Position numbers and translations under genes: made by a program
The notes under the pieces: model-generated
Told to the model about the DNA's origin: nothing
What the model saw: the letters and a program-made list of their open reading frames with translations, nothing else
Databases searched by the model: none
Shown: positions 13,301 through 25,300 of the stretch, piece after piece
How positions within the stretch are numbered: position 1 is the first letter of the stretch
Layout: the number at the start of each line of letters is the position of its first letter
From: Crossaster papposus
Lineage: Eukaryota > Echinodermata > Asteroidea > Velatida > Solasteridae
Length of the DNA: 64,000 nucleotides
Direction: 5' to 3'
Assembly: GCA_037893245.1 (NCBI GenBank)
Contig: JBAIAA010000441.1
Coordinates: forward strand, 1,736,001 to 1,800,000

Positions 13301-16300
13301 TAATAATCGTAATTTAAAAGTTTTAATGTGCCTTTTCCATACGAATGTGACCTGTCATCACAAACGGGCTTTAAACCCGCATTGTGTTATCTCGAGATAT
13401 CAAAAATAGATTAAAGCTTATTAAATACTCTATCATTTCACGGCTTTTACTAGAAAGTATCCTGAATCCGCCACAGTCCACCAATTTTGGTTTGCAAAAA
13501 CTGCTGGTGTCCTGAGTCCATCAGACTCCACCAGTATGCATTCTGGAGAGATCCTGAGTCCATCATACTCCACCAGCAAAAGTTTGATGGACTGTGACGG
13601 ATTCAGGATACCTAGGTGGCATACCAAAAATTGCAGTGCGTTTCTCCATAGAGTCCATCACAGTCCATCACCTGAATTTCTGTATCCTGAATCCATCACA
13701 CTCCTGCAGTAACGCTAGGCTTAAAATCCTCAATCCATCACACTCCTCCAGTTGGTTCAATATGGAGGTATCCTGAATCAGCTAAAATCCTCCAAAACAG
13801 GAAATGGATTTTGATGGACTCAGGGTGGTTAGGGTTAAGCACACAATTTTATTTTTGATAGAGTATGACTTTACAGCCCTTTTAGTGGTGACAGTTTACA
13901 AACGATCACTGGCTATGTATAAAGTATGTGAAAATTTTCAATTTTTTTCTCTTTTTGTTGTTGTCTTCCGTTAGGCGGGCGCTACCTCATCACAGATATG
14001 TTTGGCCTTACCATTGATAACGTGACCTTTAACGATGAAGGAACCTACAATTGCCGTGGATCAATTCCCAACATTGGCGTTGCCACAGTCCTCACCATCG
14101 ATGCAGCTGTTTACAGTGAGTGAACGGCACTGTTTAAAATTAGAGCAATTCCGGGAGGGAAATCTGGGAGGAAAGTTCCAGGAGGGAAGTTGTGAGACAG
14201 ACATTTTTGGAGAGGGAAGTTCTGGAAGGAAAGTTTCTAGAGGGAAGTTCTGGGAGGAAAATTTTTGGAGGGAAATTCCGGGATAGAATTTCTGGAGGAA
14301 TATTGCAGGATGGAAGTTCTGGAAAGGAAATTTTGGGAGGAAAGTTATGGGAGGGACATTCAAGGAGGGAAGATTTAAGATGGAAGTTCTGAAATGGAAA
14401 TTCCGGGAGGGAAGTTTCGGAAGGGAATTCTATGAGGGAAGTTCTGGAAAGGTATTCCAAGATGGAAGTTCTAGAAGGGTAATGTTTGTAGAGAAGATTT
14501 GTGGGGGAAGGCTGGGGGAATTTTTGTGAGGGAAGTTTCAGGAAAGTGCTAAACACTTCTGGGAAGGAAGTTCTGTAAAAAGGAAGTTCTCTTTGATTTG
14601 ACTGAACATTGAAGTTTGATTCCAACTCTGCTGTGCAGTGATACCAAAGATCCGGTACCCGCCGTCGAACAAGAACGCGACGGAAGGCACCAGCGCCTTC
14701 TTTACCTGTGAGGCCATCGGGGAGCCCCAGCCCACCTACACCTGGTACGACGGCAGCCTGGTCCTGGACGACCCAGATAAGTACCTGATAGAGCAAGAAG
14801 GCAAGCGGCTGACCATCCTGAACCTGGTCGAGGCCGACCAGAAGCGCTACACCTGCGAGGTCTTCAACCCGGCGGGCATCGACCGGCGGGACGGGGAGCT
14901 GACGGTGGACATCCCGCCCACTCCCGTCCGGGGCCAGACCTACGAGAAGGACGAGCGGGAGAACGTCAAGTTCTTCTGCGACATTATGCGCGGGGACCGG
15001 GAGGACCTGAAGCTGCAGTTCAAGCGCTACGACAAGTGGCTGCCCATGGGGGTACAGGTCAGTTGAAAGCCAGCAGACTTCACAAGTACGGTCACTTTGT
15101 CATGAGTATAAGTATGGGTATTAATTTTTGTAAAATCATTATTTTCTTTGCCTGTACACGCACACACATACAGTCGTGAACCACATAACGATCGAGGATC
15201 CCCCATTGTGTTTTCCTTTATTCCTATGTTACACCCAAACCCCATTACCTTAGCGCTTGCCCCGACGATCGAGAACAGAATTCGGACATTCATACCGTCG
15301 ATCGAGGATCCTTTGTTCCCTTTGTTCTCTTTTGTGCTTCGACCCTCGATCGTTATGTGGTACCAGAGCGCACACACAGTCATGTTTTGACCGGCAATCG
15401 TGGACAGGGCATTGTATGACCGTCTTACCTCTTTTGTTTGTACACCAACGTTTTCGGATGATCGCTATAGGATTTGTACACGAGTTGAGATCGTGGACGT
15501 TGTGTCAATCGTGGACTCATTGTTTGCCTCCCAATTCCTTTGTCCGACGACCACGATTGCCGGTCAATACAAACGTCAATACAAACTGTCTCATTTTGCC
15601 AAAAGGCCTCACATATTTGGTCAAGTGCATTTTTGAATAATGAAATACTAAATTATCTTGTTACTCTTTTTTTTGTAGGTGGACTCGCGGGTCGTGATTC
15701 AACAGGAGTCGGGGACCGGCCCCGACGCCGGCCAGCCTGGTAGCATATCCCTGACGATTACAGACATCCATAGGGGTGACGAAGGGGACTACACCTGCTT
15801 CGCCCGCAACAACGGCGGTTACGCCACGACACACAACATTCTGCATGTCAGATGTAAGTAGACACGGGTGTCATAGATCGGTCTTAATTAACCCTAACCC
15901 CCTAGGCCTTACTTTGGGTTGAAGAACTGCGTACTACAGAATACTACTTAGTATTTTGTAGCATTGGGTCTCTCCGTAACTGATGATTGGGTGTGTACTG
16001 ACAGATACTGCCAACTACAAAAGACTAATAGTGGCAATACAGGTCAGTAATACTTACCTGGCAAAAAATGCAGTAGTCCAGCCTTGACCCATTGCTGTGT
16101 CCCAAGTGACAATTTTTGCTGTAGAGTTGAGAACAGCCTACACAGCATACATTGGCCATGCACACTAAGCAAGCAGAGGGACCCAATGCTAAAAAGTACT
16201 ACGAGTGCAATTAGGGGTGAAGTACCAAATACTAAAAATTACTACAGGCATTGCACACAAGTCAGTGAGAGTACTGCATACTACTTTTTACTACTAGTAG

Positions 16301-19300
16301 TAAAAAGTAGCATTAGGTAGGGTTAGGGTTAATAGGTTATTAGGTCAGTTATTAGGTCTGTCCGTAAATTTGGAAGTGTCGTGGCCTAGTTGTCTAGCGC
16401 ATTCAATTCGTAGTCTGCGGGTAGTTCTGCAGGTTGGGGGTTCGAGTCCAGCCTTGGCTAGGACATTTCCACACATAATATGGGTAGAGGCATTTGTAAT
16501 GCCTTGCTGTCGACTAGTTACCCATCCCCATCCCAACCCTATAGATTCATGTGAGGGGCTAGTTCTTCCACACTTAAAACAATTAAGTCGTTAAAATACC
16601 ATTTTCACTTCCAGTAGATGTGATTTTGGACTTTAAGGACTTGACCCAGGATGTAAATTTAGAAGAGGATGTAAATTTGGAAGAGAATGTAAATTTGGAA
16701 GAGGATGTAAATTTGGAAGAGGATGTAAATTTGGAAGAGGATGTAAATTTGGAAGAGGATGTAAATTTGGAAGAGGATGTAAATTTGGAAGAGGATGTAA
16801 ATTTGGAAGAGAATGTAAATTTGGAAGAGGATGTAAATTTGGAAGAGGATGTAAATTTGGAAGAGAATGTAAATTTGGAAGAGAATGTAAATTTGGAAGA
16901 GGATGTAAATTTGGAAGAGGATGTAAATTTGGAAGAGGATGTAAATTTGGAAGAGGGGGTGAATTTGGAAGAGGGTGTGAATTTGGAAGAGGGTGTGAAT
17001 TTGGAAGAGGGTGTGAATTTGGAAGAGGGTGTGAATTTGGATGAGGGTGTAAATTTGGATGAGGGTGTAAATTTGGATGAGGGTGTAAATTTGAAAGAGG
17101 GTGTGAATTTGGAAGAGGGTGTGAATTTGGAAGAGGATGTAAATTTGGAAGAGGATGTAAATTTGGAAGAGGATGTAAATTTGGAAGAGGATGTAAATTT
17201 GGAAGAGGATGTAAATTTGGAAGAGGATGTAAATTTGGAAGAGGATGTAAATTTGGAAGAGAATGTAAATTTGGAAGAGAATGTAAATTTGGAAGAGAAT
17301 GTAAATTTGGAAGAGAATGTAAATTTGGAAGAGAATGTAAATTTGGAAGAGAATGTAAATTTGGAAGAGAATGTAAATTTGGAAGAGAATGTAAATTTGG
17401 AAGAGAATGTAAATTTGGAAGAGAATGTAAATTTGGAAGAGGGGGTGAATTTGGAAGAGGGTGTGAATGTGGAAGAGGGTGTGAATGTGGAAGAGGGTGT
17501 GAATGTGGAAGAGGATGTAAATTTGGAAGAGGATGTAAATTTGGAAGAGAATGTAAATTTGGAAGAGAATGTAAATTTGGAAGAGAATGTAAATTTGGAA
17601 GAGGATGTAAATTTGGAAGAGGATGTAAATTTGGAAGAGGATGTAAATTTGGAAGAGGGGGTGAATGTGGAAGAGGATGTGAATGTGGAAGAGGATGTGA
17701 ATGTGGAAGAGGATGTGAATGTGGAAGAGGGTGTGAATGTGGAAGAGGGTGTGAATGTGGAAGAGGGTGTGAATGTGGAAGAGGGTGTGAATGTGGAAGA
17801 GGGTGTGAATGTGGAAGAGGGTGTGAATGTGGAAGAGGGTGTGAATGTGGAAGAGGGGGTGAATGTGGAAGAGGATGTGAATGTGGAAGAGGATGTGAAT
17901 GTGGAAGAGGATGTGAATGTGGAAGAGGGTGTGAATGTGGAAGAGGGTGTGAATGTGGAAGAGGATGTGAATGTGGAAGAGGATGTGAATGTGGAAGAGG
18001 GTGTGAATGTGGAAGAGGGTGTGAATGTGGAAGAGGGTGTGAATGTGGAAGAGGGTGTGAATTTGGAAGAGGGTGTGAATTGGGAAGAGGGTGTGAATGT
18101 GGAAGAGGGTGTGAATGTGGAAGAGGGTGTGAATTTGGAAGAGGATGTAAATTTGGAAGAGGATGTAAATTTGGAAGAGGGTGTGAATTTGGAAGAGGGT
18201 GTGAATTTGGAAGAGGGTGTGAATTTGGAAGAGGATGTAAATTTGGCAGAGGGTGTAAATTTGGCAGAGGGTGTGAATTTGGAGCATCTTTTTGTTGAAA
18301 TCACATCCTGCTACTGGCCGTGTCCGTTTTAATGCAAAATCACATCATGCCCATTCCTGGCGTCACAGAGTTACAATTAATACCTGATATGTGTTTAAAA
18401 AATGCCTGACATCTGCACACACGCGTTTGACGTGTGCGTCTAGGACACACATTGTGGCATGAGAGAAGCCCACCTGTTCTTGCGCAGTGTGTGTGGCTCA
18501 ATTGTCTATTGTTTTTTTCCTCCATCCACAGACGCACCTGTGATTGACAATGACTACAGCACTAGGAGGGTTTTCTCCTGGATCGGTAACCAGCTAAACC
18601 TAACCTGCCACTGGTTCGGCTACCCGGTACCCATCGTCTACTGGTTCGTCAACAGCCAGCCCCTCGTGGCCACGGTGGGCGACGTGGCCGGCAACGCAAC
18701 CATTTACGACTTCAACAACGGCTCCAGTTCTCTCTTCGTAAGTTTTAATAAAAAGGTATTTTAATGAACCCTAATCTCTCCGGCGTGTCATGGCCGAGCG
18801 GTTAGGAGCACGCGGACTCAAGCTCTGGTGTTTCTGATCACCAGAGTGTGGGTTCGAGTCCCGGTCTTGACAAGTTTGTCCTTAAGCCAGGCACTTAACC
18901 ACTATTGCTTCGTCCTTCGGTTGGGACGTAAAAGCTGTAGGTCCCGTGTGTTGTGTAATGCACGTACAAGAACCCAGTAACACTCATCGCTAAGAGGATT
19001 GGTTTGTCCCGGTGTTCCTGGCAGTGGCTGCAAAGTGCGCCGCTGAAGCGCCATGAGCGCCGTTTTACGGCGGATACCGGCGGTATACAAGTCTTCAATC
19101 ATTATCATAGTATTTTGAATGCCATAGAATGCATAGCCCAGTGGTTACGGTGTTCGACTCATGTACGATGGTGCTTGGGTTCGAACCCGACCAGGAACAT
19201 GGTGTTTGTGCCCTTGGGCAAGACACTTAACTACAATTGCCTCTCTCCACCCAGGAGTATAAATGGGTACCTGTGAGGATCGAGGCCGATTGAGCGCCTA

Positions 19301-22300
19301 TAAACGGCTGCCGCGTGGTCCAGGGCCTGATGAACGGAGTAATACTTGTAAATCGCTTTGAGATTGTTGATTCGATGGAAAGTGCTATATAAGCACGATT
19401 ATTATTAGTAGTAGTATTGTGGCTAGCAGCAACATGCACTATTTGTCAAAATGTAACCTACCGTCATGTAAATCATACAGTGAAGGGCTTAGGTACAGGA
19501 GTACGGCAACTGTACTTTCAAGAGCTTATTTGAGGACGGAGCACAAGTGTTGCGAGTACAGATCATGCCAAAACGGATGATGCTGTGGGTATGGTCGAGC
19601 ATCAATGAAAACCACTCCTGAAAGCCTGCAGAAGTCCTACTTTCATCCCATTTTGTCCTTAAAGGGATCGTATACGTTTGGTAATTGAAACCCACTTTTT
19701 GTTTCAATCCTATATAGTTATAGATATATATCATAAAACTAACCTGTAAAAAATTTCATTTCAAAAGGTGGTGGGATTTTGAGATATTGCCAAAATTCTA
19801 GAGCGGTTTTGTCCATGCAGGAAGAATAATCTGCATTGGAATACACGCTCTGAGAAACGTCACTGCAGTAACGCTTCTCAGATTAAAATGTTTGGAGATA
19901 AAAAGTGATATCTTTTCCCATAACCGCAGTACTTCGAAGTGAAAAGTTTCTAAAAATGCATTATACTATCCAAAGCTGCTCTACTTCTTACCAAATAAGT
20001 TTTTATTGCCATTAATTTTTGGAGTAATTACCAAACGTATACGATCCCTTTAGGCGGCTTACCGAAATTGACTAGCCGTGATTCTGCAGTCCGTATGCGT
20101 TCTGGCTGATAAGTCTGCAGTTGCTAAGGGAGGCGGGAATCTGCAGACTGGACGGGTGTGTGCGTTCAAGCGCTGCGAGTTTAATGAGCTCCACCAGCCA
20201 TGCGCTATTGTCATCTCAACAATGATATAATGAATAAACATGAGTCACTAGAGACCTCATGAATCCGGACGGCCGGTACGCGGAAAGACGTGCTATTTAA
20301 AAAATAGCACTTGAATTAGAATACGGTCGTTTTCCCAGCTATACTTCTGGATCGCAAAAGAATGTTCCGGCTGCTTTAGGCTAGACCAATTTTAGAAAAT
20401 CAAGTATTAAAAAAAGGTTTAGGATTCCTACCTACATATAGAGTGTTGGACATACTAACATTTAAAACAATTACTTTTCATAATCTATGCTCTTCTAATT
20501 TTGAAAATACGATGTTAAAAAAACCAACATCACTTTTCCTAGTTCGGGATCGTTCTAATACCAGTTCCAGATCTGGTCAAAACTGTTTCGTAAATAACGA
20601 AATATAATTGGGCGAAAATAAATTTCAGTTAGAACCAACTTAAATGAAGCAGATTTTTCGAAACTGGTATTAAATAATTTATATAAATACAGTTCATTTA
20701 AAATATTTACAATAAGTTTAGTTTTCGTTTAACGTTAGATAGAGCATGCCTGCATGGCCGGCGCGGCAAAACGAAAACTGCCACGTCACATAAATCGCTT
20801 ACGCACGTGTAGTTGGTATACAATATAAAAGGTATACTTCACGACGGCAACGACGGCAATTGCCGTCGATGCCCCTACCGATTGCCGCAATGCCCTTTAA
20901 AAATCCCACTTTCCACGGCAATTGTTGCCGTGCCCTTTCTCCTGAAAAAAAAAAAAATTAAACGATATTCTGCATGCGACTTAAATCTAATAAAATGGCA
21001 CAGAAAATGAGCTGAAATATAGCGACTGTCAAAACTTGCGACGTCTGTGTGATCTATCTGCAGATCCCAGAACAAAAAATTAACGCAACGAACAACTTTC
21101 TCATACACACATGCACATCGGTCGCAGTTAACACTGGCCCAGACGCGCAGTAGGATGTAAAAATATTATACCGAATGCAGCGCGGTTCCCTGCAATTATG
21201 TATACTAATACTGCACGTGAACCAGCGACGCGGTCATTGATATTATTTTCCCACTGCGTGTCCGGTCGATCGAGTGTAGTGTTGAATGGCACGACTGTGG
21301 CCACGTGCAGTGCGCGCGGCGGTAGGCCTACTATTAATTAATACGCACGGCAGGCCTATAACTTGACGTGTGTCGGAAGAATAATCCTCCATCTAAGACA
21401 GACATCGAGTAAACAGAACGGCCACAAAAGACAACTTTAGCAACAAAATAAGATGAACTGAAAAACACTTTAGACTTTAGAATTATAGACATTTATTTTT
21501 TTGATTTTATATAAATGTAGGTTTTTAAATTGGGCCTGTGCCTGCCCTACTCTAAAATATTATAATAATTATAACTTGTGCAGACCCACTGACAGTCTCT
21601 TATTACTAGTTTCCTTATTAGAGTGGTGTGTAATTATTGTGTAAGATTGTGATGCCCCCCCCCCCCCCCCCCCCCCCCCGCCCAAGGGACTAAACAAAAA
21701 AATTACCAAAAGCAAAAGTCATATAACAATTTAACACTGGTTTCCTTGACAACAATGTTCCTATGCAACCATCCTTGTTTTGGCCTTTATTAGCGTCTTC
21801 AGGCCGATAATCTCATTGGTGCTAGAATTCCGTCTCCATGACAATCTGCTGTCTAGCGCTTAGTTCCCACGGTCAATACTTGGCGATGGGCCAAGAAGTT
21901 TCCCGGGAAAAGCATCAGTTTAAGTTGTGGACGGCTGTTTACTGTGCAAGTAGTAGACCTAAATGTGTTCGTCAATGTTCCTACATGGAGGTCTGCAAGC
22001 GCCGTCATCCCCGACGATTTAAGCTGCTTGTTTAAGTATTTTTTAAAATAACATTTAATTGAATTGATATAAATCTGCCTAGGATTTTCTAATAGTTTAC
22101 CTGTCCCAAAATTAATTTGCTTTAATTTATCAACTTGGAGAAGAAACTTCTGTATTGGAAGTTGTGCCACACAAACATTGTCCGTTAAAATTACTTGTGC
22201 GTCCCATATCTGCATTTTCAAAGTGCATACATAAACGGTCGTCGTGTTCCCCGTAGCTAGCTACATGTAGCAACTTGAATTATTGCGTGCCAGCGGGAAT

Positions 22301-25300
22301 TTCCCGAGGCCGTTTTCCAAACCCCAACTTCGTCTTCACTGAGGCTTCGATCTTGTAGTTTGGCAATAATGATGGAGCCCGCATAGGGCCTAGGCTGGGG
22401 TTTGGAAAACGGCCCGCGTGCTTTTAGTTCTGAGTTGTGCAATGCATGCGTGCGAAGATCGCTGGAAAGTTCGAATCGTGTAAATAGGCTGTTTCGTGTA
22501 TAATATTGCGTAAAGTTTTTTCCTTTCGTTTAGCAGTTTAAAACATAAAGATGGATAGAATATGCAAGATAAAGGTATCAGAGGAAATAAGAGATTCTAA
22601 TCTTTGTTTAAATGATGCAAACTTTAAGAAACTTTGTAAATTTTGCAGTGTCTGTTCGTTAAAACAGAAAAAGGCCATGTATCAATTAGTCCCTTCGTGA
22701 AAACGAAGAACTCGATAGGGATATATTTTTCTTAATCCCCTAAAATAATCTCCCTTAAAAATAATAAATAATATCTCTTAACAATTTAAAACCAATGCCC
22801 TCTATTCGTGTTCGTGACATACATGCATGTTCTTTTAATGTCGCCAATAACCAGTTTGGTATGCTATTTGGTGAACTATTCTGTATTTTGTTCCCTAATA
22901 TTTATAATAGTGAACCGGCCCCTCCAAATAACGAACACGATCGTTAACTTATAAATAATACTTGTACTTGGACCGTTTACAAAATCCCTGGCTTCGGCTC
23001 TGTATCAGGCTAAAGCCTATTGCTAAACTGCAGAACGAAGACAAAGCTGTTCATGATCGTGATCCGGGGCCAGTATGCCAAACCATCAAAATAGTTGCGG
23101 TTTTGCAAGTCGGTATTCTGCAGACTGACCGGCCATCGTCGTAACTATTCATATTTAAATTAGCTCCCTAGCGCTCCAGCTGGCCCGGCGGGTCTGCAGA
23201 AGATCGGATATATTCACGTTGTTTGTTATTTAAATGAAGTGTTCTGGCCCGTGCTAGGACGGGTAACTAAGGGCTCTTTTGTTTAAAAAGTCTGCAGGAG
23301 TCTGCAGAAAGAACGCAGCCGGCACGGCTAGTCAATTTCGGTAAGCCGCCTTAAGTCCCACTCTACTCCTGTTTTTTGTGTGAAAAATGTGGATCCAATT
23401 ATTCTCCTACTTTTTCACCAGGGTCTGCAAGAAAGCCAGAGTGCGATAAAATCTCCAGCCTACACAGTTTCAGATATTGTTTTATTTTGTTTTTTGTTTC
23501 CTTAACAGATTGACACATCAGCCAACGACTTCCTACCGTACCAGTGTGACGGAAGGAATAAATTTGGACGCAACAGACACCATATTCAGTTTGAGCGTGC
23601 ATGTAAGTAACACCTGCTAAATGATGGGACTTTTATTTTCCAATGCCGTTTTTTATAAACCCCAGGTTCATCTCCGTTTTGGCTTCATTCATGCAGTTTG
23701 GGAATGGTAGCGGAGCCAGAGCCTAAGCTAGGGGTTTGAAAAATGTCTGTTATTATTTCGTCACAAGTAGCTTAACCCTAACCCTGCTAGACCCAGCACA
23801 GTGCATCTGTGGTGACTGCTTGACCTTGCTGGACTCTGCACACAAGTCAATGTGACAAAGTATGCAATCTGTTGCGTCTGGCAGGGTTTCTAGCCAAAAT
23901 ACCCTGGAGGGTTAGGGTTAAGGCATAATGAAGTCGGGTTGGCGTAGTGGCGCTTTCCTTGCCTTCCACCTCTGTGACCCGGGTTCGAGTCCCGTCTGAG
24001 CCAATATGTGGATTGGGTTTTCAGTCCCTGCCTGACTCCGTGGGTTTTACCTAGGATATTCTCCTGGAGTTTTCCTCCCACCTCTAAATCTGTACCATCT
24101 TCTCATTGTCTTCTACCTTCAGGTTTCTTCAGCCTTACGAGCTACAGTGCCTTGGGCATTTTTGAGGGATCCTTGGTTTCGTTACTAGAAATAAATAATA
24201 ATAATACTAACAACAAATGCTCTCTTTGTCTTTTTAACATTGAACCTGACACAGATGTCATGAAGAAGCCGACGAACCTTCAAGCCATATCGGCCTCCGC
24301 CACCACCATCGAGATCTCCTTTGATAACCCGATAAAGGTCGGGGCCAATTACCCTGAATACCTAAGGATCCTGGGCTACGTGATTGGGTGGAGCGAGTAT
24401 CAGGGGCCCGAAGAGTCGTACGAGGTTATTCAGAGCAGTAAGTGCAACTTTATGGTTTGGGTTAAGGGGCCGTCCAAAGTTGTCAACATTTTTAAGGTCG
24501 TACAGAGCGTACTACTTTTCAAGACCCCCCTCCCTCCCCCCAAAGTAGTACTTTTCAACATTTAGTCCAAACACCGGTAGGGCGCGGTGGGGCATTGCGT
24601 GCACGATGTCTATGCACAGCTGTGGGAACGAGTCGCAGTACAGTCGTGTCAAAGGTTATTCATTCACGCTTGGCACATTCGCGCGCTTAGTCAGGGCTAG
24701 GGAATCAATGTGTGTATGTACACCGCATGGTTAGGGTTGCGCTATACGAAATCATTACCAACTCGGTCGCCGCGGCATGTTGTAGTGCGGGTGGCGTCAA
24801 AAGTATCTCATCCTCGCCAGCTACGTATAGCTAGCCAGGGACGCATCAGATTTTTTTCTCGGAGTTGCACAATAGCTGTTAACAAGGTACATGTATAACC
24901 ATACCTGGGGAAGCAACTATTTTTTGAACAGCGGACTTTGTATCGCTTCTGATTTAAAAACCAAACCTCAAATTATATAATTTTTCTGATTTTAACGTTG
25001 GAAATTCTTTCGAGATAAAAAAAGAGGAAACAAAACCAATGATATAATTATCTTTTGCTGATTGTACGGTACAAAATCAACATTTTATTCACAATTTAAA
25101 GTCGTACGCGGCCTCCGACCCCCCTCCCCCCTGTCGTACACTTTGTACGACCATTAAAATGTTGAAAACTTTGGACGGCCCCTAAGTCAGTTAAGAAATG
25201 TTTATTATTGGAGCAGTGAATTTGTGGTCTGCGGGTAATTCTGCAGGTTGTGGGTTCGAACCCAGCCTGGGTAATGGGTTCGAACCCAGCCTGGGTAATG

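Larger units (their letters stand above)
20053..23350. mobile_element. 3.3-kb Harbinger-like non-autonomous element, TTA target duplication
   Basis: Terminal inverted repeats GGCGGCTTACCGAAATTGAC / GTCAATTTCGGTAAGCCGCC extend to about 28 bp, with TTA directly on both sides. No transposase is recognised. A short frame at 22552 (49 codons, [15 protein letters not shown]) has no known relatives. It contains the nested element at 20834-21585. Confidence 0.8.

Noticed and set aside
14035..14529. Frames in the purine-rich stretch (GREVSGGKF...)
   Set aside because: Low-complexity intron repeat directly after the exon 5 donor.
16583..18332. Open frames of 542-573 codons on both strands (VNLEED, SSKFTF, QIYILF repeats)
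   Set aside because: Produced by an 18-bp tandem repeat whose unit is divisible by three. Open in several frames at once, intronic, no splice context.
18782..18870. Possible functional tRNA-Leu(CAA)
   Set aside because: A and B boxes are good, but the acceptor stem does not pair fully and it continues into a SINE body seen elsewhere.
22552..22701. 49-codon frame [15 protein letters not shown]...
   Set aside because: Short, inside the non-autonomous Harbinger-like element, no recognised domain. Mentioned only under that element.
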